From: an uncultured Bacilli bacterium
Lineage (GTDB): Bacteria; Bacillota_I; Bacilli_A; RF39; UBA660
Direction: 5' to 3'
DNA length: 64,000 bases
Assembly (NCBI GenBank): GCA_934098505.1
Contig: CAKOOR010000001.1
Location: forward strand, 310,001 to 374,000
The notes beneath the pieces were generated by a model. It did not search any database. It had not been told where the DNA came from and was given only the letters and a program-made list of their open reading frames with translations. Below are positions 1 to 8,433 of the stretch, one piece after another; position 1 is the stretch's first letter, and every line of letters starts with the position of its first letter. Position numbers and translations under genes: made by a program.

Positions 1-1
1 A

Positions 2-832
2 GATGAGATAATTACAATGACTAATGATTTACAAAGTAAAGCTAAAATTCCTTTGTTACTAGCAGTAGATGAAGAGGGCGGGACTGTTGTTAGAGTTAGC
101 AGTAATAAAAACTTAAGAGATAGTATTTTCTTATCGCCAAGAACACTTTATAAACAAGGTGACTTTGATTTAATAAAACAAGATAATATTGAAAAAAATA
201 ATTTACTTAAATCGCTCGGACTTAATATTAATTTAGCACCAGTTTTAGATATTTCTAATGATAAAAATGATTATATTTATAATCGGTCAATTGGTCTTAG
301 TCCAGAACTTACGGGAGAATTTGCCATTAGTATTTTGGAAAGTTCAAAAGAAAACGGTATGATTAATGTTTTTAAACATTATCCTGGGTATGGAAAAAAT
401 AAAGATACACATAAAAGCAGTTCAGTGGATACGAGAACTTTAGAAGAAGTAGAACAGGATCTAATACCTTTTAAGATGGCAATTGATAATGGAGCCGAGG
501 CGATAATGATAAGTCATAATACCGTAACAGCTTTAGATAACATTAATCCGGCTTCGATTTCTATAAATAATCATAATTATTTACACAATACTTTAAATTT
601 TAACGGAATGATTATTACTGATGCTCTAAATATGGGAGCAACAGCTGATATAGAAAATATGGGGATTAAATCATTACTTGCTGGTAATAATATATTGGTA
701 ACGAAAAATTATGTTCGTGATATAAATGAGATTTTAGAAAATATAAGCAATGGCAGTTTAAGTAAAAAATATGTTAGAAGTTTAGTAGTAAAAGTAATAG
801 AGTGGAAAATAAAGATGGGCTTATTAGACTAG
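2..832 (+). CDS. nagZ: Beta-N-acetylhexosaminidase, GH3 (NagZ-like), 5' end outside window
   Basis: The open frame runs in from the left edge, so the N-terminus is missing; the Met at base 17 is internal. GH3 hallmarks are visible: LLLAVDEEGG near the start (NagZ-type substrate site), APVLDI, and KHYPGYGKNKDTH, which matches the KHFPGHG...DTH loop carrying the NagZ catalytic His/Asp. IITDALNMGA near the end matches the GH3 nucleophile region, with Asp in TDAL. The family removes terminal N-acetylglucosamine from muropeptides during wall recycling. The protein ends shortly after the nucleophile region, as in short single-domain NagZ enzymes. A terminator overlaps its stop codon, so it closes an operon whose other genes lie outside the window. 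Confidence 0.8.
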   Translation, partial: DEIITMTNDLQSKAKIPLLLAVDEEGGTVVRVSSNKNLRDSIFLSPRTLYKQGDFDLIKQDNIEKNNLLKSLGLNINLAPVLDISNDKNDYIYNRSIGLSPELTGEFAISILESSKENGMINVFKHYPGYGKNKDTHKSSSVDTRTLEEVEQDLIPFKMAIDNGAEAIMISHNTVTALDNINPASISINNHNYLHNTLNFNGMIITDALNMGATADIENMGIKSLLAGNNILVTKNYVRDINEILENISNGSLSKKYVRSLVVKVIEWKIKMGLLD

Positions 833-843
833 GTCCTTTTTTA
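817..843 (+). terminator. Rho-independent terminator after nagZ
   Basis: A 7-bp stem (817-823 with 830-836, two G-U pairs) has a 6-nt loop and is followed by six T. The 3' arm includes the nagZ stop codon. Confidence 0.65.
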
Positions 844-909
844 AAATTTTTCTTTAAAAATCGAAAGTAATGTGGTAGTATAGTCCCTTAGAAAGAGAAA
901 GAGATTTTT

Positions 910-2172
910 ATGGGAATAGGATTTATTATTTTTTGTATTGGAACAATTGGTCTTAGTGTTACTGCTGAACTTATAAACGAACTTAGATTATTTAAAGATA
1001 TTGCTGATGCCGGTTATATAAGGGATAGTAGGAAAATAAAAAAATTAAAGAAACAAATTAATCCAGATTTAACTAAAGTTACCTTAGCATCGCTTTTATT
1101 ACCAATATATAATATTTTGATAGTGATTAAAAATATAAATAATTATAATGTGGTTAGGCCACAAATAATAAATATTTTGAGAACATCGGGTCTTTTAGAA
1201 GAAATGTCAGTAGAAGAAAGAAAACAATACGCTAAAAATCCAACTGGATTTCATGCACTTATAATAGAAATTGAAAGAGAGATAGAACGAGAGAAACCTA
1301 CTTATTATAAAGTTGTGGTTATAGAATATGCTGACGAATTTGGCCTTAATAAAATTACTTATGACATTGGTCGCAATTTAAGTAGTCTTACTGTTATTGA
1401 TGTTTCGGGACCTCTTGAGAAAGATTGGCAAGGTAATAAAAGAAAATCTGTAGAAAATAAGCTGGAACAGTTTCTTTTAAAAGGGATTAAGAGAAAAGTA
1501 AGTTTAGAAAATTTTATAGATTCATTAAATAATAAAAAATCAAAGAAGCCAATAGAATTATTAACGTCCGGTCATATATATGATGCTTACGATTATTTTA
1601 AAGAAGAACAAAGAAATGTCCAAGAAAAACAAGGCTTAAAACCAGATATTATTAATTTAAATCAACAGCTTGATGAAGCGCTTTTCAATATATTAAATGA
1701 TGGTAATGGTAGAAAAGACGTTAAAGAAAATATAACATATTTTACTGATAAATCAGTTTGGGATGTATCAATAAGAAAGACATCAGGTACTCTTAAAGAA
1801 GTTATGTATAGTCGTCAATTTAAACTTATATTTCCACTTATAAGAGGTACGATTGCAAAAGTTATTGAAGATATAGAAAATAAGCCAAATTTATTAAATG
1901 ATAAGACCGGATGCAATTTTCTATACCATATTGATGATGTAGGTAAGTGTGTGGTTGAAATAACTGTTAAATATAATGCTTTGGCAACTAAAAAAAGGCA
2001 AACTGAATTAGCAAGTAAACAAAAAGAAATAGAATATCGAAAACATTTAGCTACTCTTAAAAGGAAAGAGTATACCTATGAGTTACGTTATGAAGAAAGT
2101 TGCCAAGACGCTAAAATTAAATCTCAGCCTAAATTAGTAAGAAAACTCAAAATAAAAAAACATGATTTTTAA
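910..2172 (+). CDS. Unknown membrane-anchored protein
   Basis: Not recognised. The 420-residue protein opens with a transmembrane segment (about residues 2-20). A second hydrophobic stretch follows at about 55-75 (VTLASLLLPIYNILIVI). The rest is a long, charged, soluble region ending in a Lys/Arg-rich helix (residues 365-420) that is probably a coiled coil. The short loop between the hydrophobic segments is basic, which suggests that both ends may be cytoplasmic. A purine-rich ribosome site (GAAAGAGAAAGAG) precedes the ATG. It sits alone between a terminator and the rpsB promoter. No catalytic motif was seen. Confidence 0.6.
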   Translation: MGIGFIIFCIGTIGLSVTAELINELRLFKDIADAGYIRDSRKIKKLKKQINPDLTKVTLASLLLPIYNILIVIKNINNYNVVRPQIINILRTSGLLEEMSVEERKQYAKNPTGFHALIIEIEREIEREKPTYYKVVVIEYADEFGLNKITYDIGRNLSSLTVIDVSGPLEKDWQGNKRKSVENKLEQFLLKGIKRKVSLENFIDSLNNKKSKKPIELLTSGHIYDAYDYFKEEQRNVQEKQGLKPDIINLNQQLDEALFNILNDGNGRKDVKENITYFTDKSVWDVSIRKTSGTLKEVMYSRQFKLIFPLIRGTIAKVIEDIENKPNLLNDKTGCNFLYHIDDVGKCVVEITVKYNALATKKRQTELASKQKEIEYRKHLATLKRKEYTYELRYEESCQDAKIKSQPKLVRKLKIKKHDF

Positions 2173-2208
2173 CATGCAGAATTTTTTTTAAAATTTTTTC
2201 TCTAACCC

Positions 2209-2237
2209 TTGCACTTAAATATATGTTTTGATACAAT
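2209..2237 (+). promoter_or_regulatory. Sigma-A promoter of rpsB-tsf
   Basis: TTGCAC (2209-2214), a 17-bp spacer and TACAAT (2232-2237) make a near-consensus promoter. The predicted start near 2244 gives a leader of about 110 nt before rpsB. Confidence 0.8.
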
Positions 2238-2243
2238 ACTTAT

Positions 2244-2352
2244 GGCTTTAAAAGTCAAATATTCATATTTACTGAGATATTTTATCGAGTGCCGAAGAGG
2301 TGATAAGTATCGCTTGGAGGTAAATAGAAGCATAACGAAGGAGGGATTTTTA
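2244..2352 (+). promoter_or_regulatory. Structured 5' leader of rpsB-tsf
   Basis: The untranslated region is about 110 nt, long for this dense genome. It can form a 10-bp stem with one bulged U (2276-2286 with 2302-2311) capped by the purine-rich loop GAGTGCCGAAGAGGT (2287-2301). A weaker AT hairpin precedes it (2257-2270). The rpsB ribosome site AAGGAGGG follows about 30 nt later. Leaders of ribosomal-protein operons often bind one of the encoded proteins for feedback control. That role, with S2 as ligand, is my inference. I cannot assign a named RNA family. Confidence 0.45.
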
Positions 2353-3237
2353 ATGGCTGTAGTTTCTATTAGTAATTTATTAGAGGCTGGGGTTCATTTT
2401 GGTCATCAAACCAAAAGATGGAATCCAAAAATGAAGGAATATATCTTCACAACAAGAGATGATATTTATATTATCGACTTACAAAAAACACTTGCTTGTA
2501 TGGAAGAAGCATACACTAAGATTAGTGATATTGCTAAAAATGGTGGTACTTTCTTATTTGTAGGTACTAAAAAACAAGCACAGGAAGCAAGTATTGAATG
2601 CGCTAATCGTTCAAAATCATTTTATGTAACTGAAAGATGGTTAGGTGGAACTTTAACTAACTTCAGAACAATTAGAAGAAGAGTTAAAAGATTAGAAGAA
2701 ATCGAAAAAATGGAAGAAAACGGTACATTTGAAGTATTGCCTAAAAAAGAAGTTATTCAAATTAAGAAAGAATATGAAAAACTTAATAAATTATTAGGTG
2801 GTATTAGAGAAATGGTTAAGTTGCCAGATGCTATGATTATCGTTGATCCTAAGAAGGAAATAAATGCAATCAGAGAAGCAAGAAAATTAAACATTCCAGT
2901 GTTTGGCATTGTAGATACTAACTGCGATCCAGATGATGTTGATTATGTAATTCCTGGTAATGATGATGCCGTTCGTTCAGTAAAAATTGTTTTAGGTGCT
3001 TTAACTAATGCTATTTGTGAAGCTAATGGTTTAGAAGTAATTGACTATGTTACTGAAGAAAAAGAAAAACCAAAAGCTACTGAATCTAAGGATAGCAATG
3101 AATTAGAAGAAATGCGTAAAAATGATGAATTAGAATCAAAATCTATTCAAGAATTAAAAGCAATGGCTAAATCACGTAAAGTTAAAGGCTATACAAATAT
3201 GAAAAAAGATGAATTAATCGCATCTTTAAATAAATAA
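2353..3237 (+). CDS. rpsB: 30S ribosomal protein S2 with C-terminal extension
   Basis: Universal S2 of the small subunit. The N-terminal signature is clear ([19 protein letters not shown]), followed by FVGTKKQA and [10 protein letters not shown] chose the ATG at 2353 because it has AAGGAGGG eight bases upstream and starts the conserved S2 sequence; the open frame extends further upstream but would overlap the promoter. At 294 residues it is longer than typical S2. The extra tail after about residue 240 is acidic, then ends in a segment ([19 protein letters not shown], then DELIASL) that looks like a Rho-N/SAP-type helix-extended-helix motif. tsf follows 22 nt later, the standard pairing. Confidence 0.95.
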   Translation: MAVVSISNLLEAGVHFGHQTKRWNPKMKEYIFTTRDDIYIIDLQKTLACMEEAYTKISDIAKNGGTFLFVGTKKQAQEASIECANRSKSFYVTERWLGGTLTNFRTIRRRVKRLEEIEKMEENGTFEVLPKKEVIQIKKEYEKLNKLLGGIREMVKLPDAMIIVDPKKEINAIREARKLNIPVFGIVDTNCDPDDVDYVIPGNDDAVRSVKIVLGALTNAICEANGLEVIDYVTEEKEKPKATESKDSNELEEMRKNDELESKSIQELKAMAKSRKVKGYTNMKKDELIASLNK

Positions 3238-3259
3238 GATTAAATATAAGGAGAAATTT

Positions 3260-4138
3260 ATGATTACTGCACAATTAGTAAAAGAATTAAGAGATGCTAC
3301 TAACTTAGGTATCTTAGATTGCAAAAAAGCTTTAGAAGCTACTAATGGTAATATTGATGCTGCAATTGATTGGTTAAGAGAAAAAGGTATTGCTAAGGCT
3401 GCTAAAAAAGAATCAAGAATTGCTGCGGAAGGTCTTGCTAATATCTATGTAAGTGGTAATAAAGCAGTTATTTTAGAAGTTAATTCAGAAACAGATTTTG
3501 TTGCACAAAATGAAGATTTCAAAAAAATGGTTGATGAAATTGGCAATGCTGTTTTAAACAGTGATGCTAAAACTATTGAAGAAGCTAATGCTTTAGAAGT
3601 TAATGGTACTACTGTTGCTGATTATGTTGTTAATATGACGGCTAAAATTGGCGAAAAGTTATCTCTAAGAAGATTAGAAGTAGTAACTAAGAGTGATGAC
3701 GCTATGTTTGGTAGTTACTTACACATGGGTGGTAAAATTGCCGCGTTAACTGTAGTAAAAGGCAATAATAGTGAAGTTGCTAAAGATGTTGCAATGCAAG
3801 CTGCTGCCATGAAACCAGAATATACTTTTGAATCTGATGTTCCAGAAGATAGAGTAGCAAAAGAAAAAGAAGTATTAAAAGAAGAAGCAATGAAAGAAGG
3901 GAAACCTGCAGAAATTGCTGAGAAAATGGTTACTGGTAGACTAAAGAAATTCTTTAAAGAAATTTGCCTTGTTGATCAAGAATTTATTAAAGATGGCGAC
4001 GTAGATGTTAAAACTTATTTAGCAAATAATAAATGTGAACTTGAGAAAATGGTTCGTTACGAAGTAGGCGAAGGTATTGAGAAAAAAGAAGAAAACTTTG
4101 CTGAAGAAGTTATGAGCCAAGTTAAAGGTGCTAACTAA
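3260..4138 (+). CDS. tsf: Translation elongation factor Ts
   Basis: EF-Ts regenerates GTP-bound EF-Tu by catalysing nucleotide exchange. The N-terminal UBA-like domain is evident (VKELRDATNLGILDCKKAL), followed by the TDFVAQN signature, where Asp and Phe contact EF-Tu. Its 292 residues match the family. The ribosome site AAGGAG is well placed. It is the second gene of the rpsB operon, which ends at a terminator just downstream. Confidence 0.96.
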   Translation: MITAQLVKELRDATNLGILDCKKALEATNGNIDAAIDWLREKGIAKAAKKESRIAAEGLANIYVSGNKAVILEVNSETDFVAQNEDFKKMVDEIGNAVLNSDAKTIEEANALEVNGTTVADYVVNMTAKIGEKLSLRRLEVVTKSDDAMFGSYLHMGGKIAALTVVKGNNSEVAKDVAMQAAAMKPEYTFESDVPEDRVAKEKEVLKEEAMKEGKPAEIAEKMVTGRLKKFFKEICLVDQEFIKDGDVDVKTYLANNKCELEKMVRYEVGEGIEKKEENFAEEVMSQVKGAN

Positions 4139-4150
4139 TATAAACAATGA

Positions 4151-4178
4151 AAAATAGTGGATGAACCACTATTTTTTT
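4151..4178. terminator. Bidirectional terminator between tsf and yigZ
   Basis: A perfect 9-bp stem (4152-4160 with 4166-4174) has a 5-nt loop and a T run on the plus side. On the other strand, adenines before the stem give a short U run. The last codons of the convergent yigZ lie inside it. Confidence 0.8.
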
Positions 4179-4528
4179 GTTTCCTCAATTACTTTACTGG
4201 CGCATTCCATATAAGCACGAAATAAACCACCTGCTCCTAATTTAATGCCACCAAAATATCGGATAACAACAACTAAAGTATTAGTCATATTTTTACGTTC
4301 TAAAACGGTATAAATGGGCATGCCAGCTGTACCACTAGGTTCTTTATCGTCACTTTTTTTAGCAGTTCCAAAACATATATAAGCATAAGGGAAATGTCTA
4401 GCTTTCTTATGTTCTTTTTTTAAATTTTCTAGGATCTGATTAACTTCATCCTGATTAGATATTTCGTAATAAAAACCTAGAAAACGTGATTTTTTAATAA
4501 TTATTTCTTTAGAATTAATAAGTTTCAT
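4169..4528 (-). CDS. YigZ/IMPACT-family protein, N-terminal domain only
   Basis: The protein matches the first domain of YigZ/YvyE (UPF0029/IMPACT fold): KKSRFLGF near the start, then ARHFPYAY, DDKEPSGTAGMPI and VVVIRYFGGIKLGAGGL. At 119 residues it is about half the usual length, because the second (DUF1949) domain is absent and the stop falls in a terminator. I chose the ATG at 4528: GGGTG lies 5 nt upstream, while the in-frame Met at 4540 would lie at the predicted transcription start. The function of the family is poorly known; a link to translation stress has been proposed for eukaryotic IMPACT. Confidence 0.8.
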   Translation of the reverse strand: MKLINSKEIIIKKSRFLGFYYEISNQDEVNQILENLKKEHKKARHFPYAYICFGTAKKSDDKEPSGTAGMPIYTVLERKNMTNTLVVVIRYFGGIKLGAGGLFRAYMECASKVIEETKK

Positions 4529-4544
4529 AAAAACACCCATAATA

Positions 4545-4577
4545 ATTATAGCAAAATTTAAAAAAATACTCTATAAT
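4545..4577. promoter_or_regulatory. Back-to-back -10 elements for yigZ (-) and uvrC (+)
   Basis: The minus-strand TATAAT lies at 4545-4550 and the plus-strand TATAAT at 4572-4577. The matching -35 sequences are weak. Divergent yigZ and uvrC start from this short region. The minus-strand element supports the shorter YigZ start. Confidence 0.5.
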
Positions 4578-4621
4578 TTAGGAAGTGAAGTATTAATTAA
4601 AGGAAAAGTAAGGAGAACAAT

Positions 4622-6418
4622 ATGGAAAATTTAATAAAAGAAAAATTGCATTTAGTACCTAATTTGCCTGGTTCTTACCAAATGCTTGATAGAAATGGCA
4701 CCATCATTTATGTTGGCAAAGCTAAAAACTTACATCGCCGTTTAGCATCATATTTTAATAGAGAACAGACTGGTAAAACTAAAAAGTTAGTAGAAAATAT
4801 TAAAGATTTTAAATATATAGTAGCAACGAGTGAAACAGAAGCTTTTTTGATTGAGATTAATTTAATAAAAAAATATAATCCTAAATATAATATCATGTTA
4901 AGAGATGATAAATCTTATCCTTATATTGAATATATTTCTAAACCCTACCCACGACTTAAAATATCGCGATACTTAAATATCAAGAAAAAAGATAGTCATT
5001 ATTTATTTGGCCCTTATCCCAATACTTATGCGGCTAGAAGAATAGTTAATTTAATTAATCGCTTGTATCCTTTGAAAAAGTGTGATGGGATGCCAAAAGA
5101 AGTATGTTTGTATTATCACATTCATGAATGTTTAGGCTATTGTTCCAAAGTTTTAGACCCAGAGCAAGTAAATAAGATGGAACAAGAAATATTATCCTTT
5201 TTACGAGGCAATACTGCTGTTTTAAGAAATAAAATTTTAGAAAAGATTGATAGTTACAGTAAACAGCTTAATTTTGAAATGGCTTTAGAATTAAAACAAG
5301 AGCTGGAATATATAGATTATATAACAGAAAAACAAAAAGTTGAATTACATGACTTCGTAAATCGTGATGTTATTAATTATTATACACGAAATGGCTATAC
5401 TTCTATAACTATTTTTTATATTCGTAATGGTAAACTTTTAGGAAATAAAAATAATGTCTTAGCTATTGATACCAATGATGATATAGAATCTTATATTGCC
5501 AATTTTTATTTGCGTAATGAGATTCCTAAGGAAATATTAATTCCTGATACTTTAGATAAAGACTTACTCAGTGCGACTTTGAATGCTAAATTTATAGTGC
5601 CAGAAAAAGGGGTTAAAAAAGAACTTTTAAATATGGCTTTAACCAATGCTAAAATATATTTTGAAAATGAATTTAAGTTGATCGAAGCTGATGAAAAAAG
5701 AACTTTTGAAGCTAATGAAGAACTGGCTTACGTTTTAAATATGCCTCATATTAATCGAATCGATGTTTTTGATAACTCTAATCTTTTTGGAACTTTTGCT
5801 GTATCTGGAATGGTGGTGTTTATTAATGGTCGCCCAGAAAAGAGTGAATATCGTAAATATAAAATTCAAGTTGATAAAAACGATGATTATCATACTATGC
5901 AAGAAGTTATTTACCGCCGATATAATAGGGCTTTAATTGAAGAAAGTGTGATGCCGGATTTGATAATAACCGATGGTGGTGAAACTCAGATTCATGCCGT
6001 TCAAGAAATTTTAAACGATCTAGGATTACATATTCCCGTAGTTGGTTTAAAGAAAGATAATCACCACCGCACCAATGTTTTAGTAGATAGCAATTTAAAA
6101 GAAATAAATATTGACACAACTTCTAATCTTTTCCATTATTTAACAAGAATGCAAGATGAAGTTCATCGTTATACCATTAATTATCACCGGACAATCCGTT
6201 CTAAGGGTTCAATAAGTAGTGTTTTAGATAACATTGAAGGCATTGGTCCCAAACGGAAAAAAGAACTTATTAAAAAATATGGAAGTGTTAAAAATATGGC
6301 TCAAGCTAACATTGCAGAATTAAGTCAAATAATCCCTGAGAAAACTGCTAGTGTCTTAAAAGAATATTTGACAGCTTATTTAGAAGATAAAAATAAAAAG
6401 AGTGGGACTAATGATTAA
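4622..6418 (+). CDS. uvrC: Excinuclease ABC subunit C
   Basis: UvrC makes the two incisions of bacterial nucleotide excision repair after UvrA/UvrB damage recognition. The N-terminal GIY-YIG nuclease is seen in LPGSYQMLDRNGTIIYVGKAK. A cysteine cluster follows (KKCDG...VCLYY...CLGYC), then a UVR helix (about residues 200-230). The RNase H-like nuclease follows (IDVFDNSNLFGTFAVSGMVVF, DLIITDGG), and a C-terminal helix-hairpin-helix pair (LDNIEGIGPKRKKELIKKYG). Its 598 residues are normal. The ribosome site AAGGAG precedes the ATG. The next gene overlaps its stop codon (ATGATTAA), so the two are translationally linked. Confidence 0.97.
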   Translation: MENLIKEKLHLVPNLPGSYQMLDRNGTIIYVGKAKNLHRRLASYFNREQTGKTKKLVENIKDFKYIVATSETEAFLIEINLIKKYNPKYNIMLRDDKSYPYIEYISKPYPRLKISRYLNIKKKDSHYLFGPYPNTYAARRIVNLINRLYPLKKCDGMPKEVCLYYHIHECLGYCSKVLDPEQVNKMEQEILSFLRGNTAVLRNKILEKIDSYSKQLNFEMALELKQELEYIDYITEKQKVELHDFVNRDVINYYTRNGYTSITIFYIRNGKLLGNKNNVLAIDTNDDIESYIANFYLRNEIPKEILIPDTLDKDLLSATLNAKFIVPEKGVKKELLNMALTNAKIYFENEFKLIEADEKRTFEANEELAYVLNMPHINRIDVFDNSNLFGTFAVSGMVVFINGRPEKSEYRKYKIQVDKNDDYHTMQEVIYRRYNRALIEESVMPDLIITDGGETQIHAVQEILNDLGLHIPVVGLKKDNHHRTNVLVDSNLKEINIDTTSNLFHYLTRMQDEVHRYTINYHRTIRSKGSISSVLDNIEGIGPKRKKELIKKYGSVKNMAQANIAELSQIIPEKTASVLKEYLTAYLEDKNKKSGTND

Positions 6419-7511
6419 TATTCGTAAAGAACAAAAAATTGCCGTACCTAATAATTATCGAGAATATTTAAAACCTGATTATGTTTTTATTCCCATAAAT
6501 GGAGATAAAAGTTATCCTAAAAAAGCTGTGCGAGTAAATGATTGCATTGATAATAAAAGAATTCCAATTACCGGAGAGATTGTAGCAACGGCTGTTAATG
6601 ATCAGGAAAGGTATTTAATTATAAAAAGTAAGTTCCATAATGATGATAAACAGAAAAATGGTGTTGAGCAAATTAATGATAGCGAACAAATTAGAAATAT
6701 AAGTGTAGATGAGCCAAACAAAATAATAACCGATAATCATTCTAAAGAGATGATAGAAACAGTTTTAAAGAAATTTAGAGAACAAAAAGTTCTTTATATT
6801 AATACTTTTGACGAAGATCCTTACACTTTCAATAATTATTTTTTATTACTACAAGAAAAAGATAAAATTTTATTATTTTTAGAATATTTATTAGATAATG
6901 ATTATCTACAGGAAATTTATTTAGTTATCCCGGCTACTTATGAGGCTGTAATTAATGAGTATAAAAAAATTAAAAATAAGAAAATTAAGTTAATTATTTT
7001 AAATGATTATTTTTCTTTAAGCTATAAAGATATTCTTAGTAAGAATTTAAGAGTAAAAAAAGAGAAGATAGTAAGCATTGAAGAATTATTAAACATTTAT
7101 TATGAAGTAAGTGGTAATACCTGCAATTATATTTATGTAACAGTAAAAACCATAGAACAATTATATGTTTTAAAAGTTATTAAATATACTATATTAAAAG
7201 TAATATTAGAATATTTACAAATAGATACAACAGCAATAAGTATAACTCTTAATAACAGTATGCTTAGGCAACCAATTGACTTTAAGTATGTTTTAAATGA
7301 GAAAACTAAATTAATAATAGTAAATAAAAAGGAAGAATTATCTCAACAGGAAAAGAAGAAGGAAGATAATTGCTTTAATTGCGGTCTTTGTTATAACTTG
7401 TGTCCATGGCATTTTAATCCTTTGAAGAAGAAAAAATGTTTTAACTGTGGTTTATGTAATTATGTATGTCCTAGTAAGAAAATGATAAAAGTTGGTGATA
7501 ATAATGGCTAA
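6411..7511 (+). CDS. RnfC-like iron-sulfur protein (divergent)
   Basis: The C-terminus carries two ferredoxin clusters: CFNCGLCYNLCP and CFNCGLCNYVCP (residues 320-355). The N-terminal part matches the RnfC entry domain (VFIPINGDKSYPKKAVRVND, then ITGEIVATAV). The middle part (LYINTFDEDPYTFNNYFLL) echoes the INGAECEPYLTADDRLM region of RnfC, but the Cys and other residues are lost, so NADH/FMN binding is doubtful. RnfC is the electron-input subunit of the ion-pumping Rnf complex. I chose the ATG at 6411, preceded by GTGGG and overlapping the uvrC stop. It overlaps the RnfD-like gene by 8 nt. No rnfA, B, E or G is in the window. Confidence 0.7.
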   Translation: MINIRKEQKIAVPNNYREYLKPDYVFIPINGDKSYPKKAVRVNDCIDNKRIPITGEIVATAVNDQERYLIIKSKFHNDDKQKNGVEQINDSEQIRNISVDEPNKIITDNHSKEMIETVLKKFREQKVLYINTFDEDPYTFNNYFLLLQEKDKILLFLEYLLDNDYLQEIYLVIPATYEAVINEYKKIKNKKIKLIILNDYFSLSYKDILSKNLRVKKEKIVSIEELLNIYYEVSGNTCNYIYVTVKTIEQLYVLKVIKYTILKVILEYLQIDTTAISITLNNSMLRQPIDFKYVLNEKTKLIIVNKKEELSQQEKKKEDNCFNCGLCYNLCPWHFNPLKKKKCFNCGLCNYVCPSKKMIKVGDNNG

Positions 7512-8364
7512 TTATTTAACTAGAAAAGTAACTAATAAAAACTATGAAGGCTTATTATTATTAATTTTATTACCGATAATTGGCTTTAGTTATTATAAGT
7601 ATGGTTATTTAGAATATACTAGGGGTTTTATTGACATTTTGACTAGTTTAAAAGTCGTATGGTTACTTATGATTAATATTTTAATTACTTCAGGAATGAG
7701 TTTATTTTTAAAGGGTCGTTATCCTTATAAATATTATGAAGTTACCTTATTAACCCTTTTAATCCCAATTCAAATACCTTATTTGGCAGATATTATTGGC
7801 GTTTTTATTTTTAACTTATTGAGAAAATATCTTAATGATTATAAATTAAATAATATTGCAATTACTAAATTAATTATTACTGTTATTTTAATTAGTATAG
7901 GTAAGTATAATTATTTATCTATTTATCAAGAACAAGTAAGTAGTATTTATATGGTTAGTGATTTAATATGGGGTGCAACAGTTGGAACGATTGGCAGTAA
8001 TAATATAGTAATTTTGCTTGTTTGTTATATTTTATTAAGTAATACTAGTGTTTATAAAAAAGATATCCCCTTGTATGCTATCTTTGGATTTAGTTTAGCT
8101 TTAGGATTATATGGACTTATTAATCATAATTTAATAAACTTGATAAAGTTAACACTTAATAGCCCAGTTCTTTTTAGCTTTATTTTTGTTAGTACCATTA
8201 GCATTAGCAGTCCAATTGGCAAAAAGTTAAGAAGGATTTATGGTATTTTAGTAGGCTTATTAACTTTTCTTTTTTTACAAATTAATCCTTATGAAGCTAG
8301 TATTATAGCAATTATTATTACTAATCTAATAATTAATCTTGTTGATAATTATGTCTTAAAATAG
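7504..8364 (+). CDS. RnfD/NqrB-like membrane protein (divergent)
   Basis: A polytopic membrane protein of 286 residues with about 9 hydrophobic segments. The stretch WGATVGTIGSNNIVILLVCY matches the G-x-x-GSIGETS helix start of RnfD/NqrB. The preceding SGAT-type motif, whose Thr carries covalent FMN in RnfD, is not evident at its usual spacing. The ATG at 7504 has GGTGA 5 nt upstream. Its pairing with the RnfC-like gene strengthens the call. In the Rnf complex this subunit is a membrane flavoprotein. Whether this diverged pair pumps ions is unknown. Confidence 0.6.
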   Translation: MANYLTRKVTNKNYEGLLLLILLPIIGFSYYKYGYLEYTRGFIDILTSLKVVWLLMINILITSGMSLFLKGRYPYKYYEVTLLTLLIPIQIPYLADIIGVFIFNLLRKYLNDYKLNNIAITKLIITVILISIGKYNYLSIYQEQVSSIYMVSDLIWGATVGTIGSNNIVILLVCYILLSNTSVYKKDIPLYAIFGFSLALGLYGLINHNLINLIKLTLNSPVLFSFIFVSTISISSPIGKKLRRIYGILVGLLTFLFLQINPYEASIIAIIITNLIINLVDNYVLK

Positions 8365-8433
8365 TTTATAATAAGTTAGAGTTGATTTTATTTGGAATTT
8401 GGAGTACTATTTTAAAGGAAAAGAGAGGCAATT

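Noticed and set aside
2209..2352. N-terminal extension of rpsB in frame with the CDS
   Set aside because: It covers the promoter and leader, has no S2 similarity and lacks a ribosome site, whereas the ATG at 2353 has a strong one.
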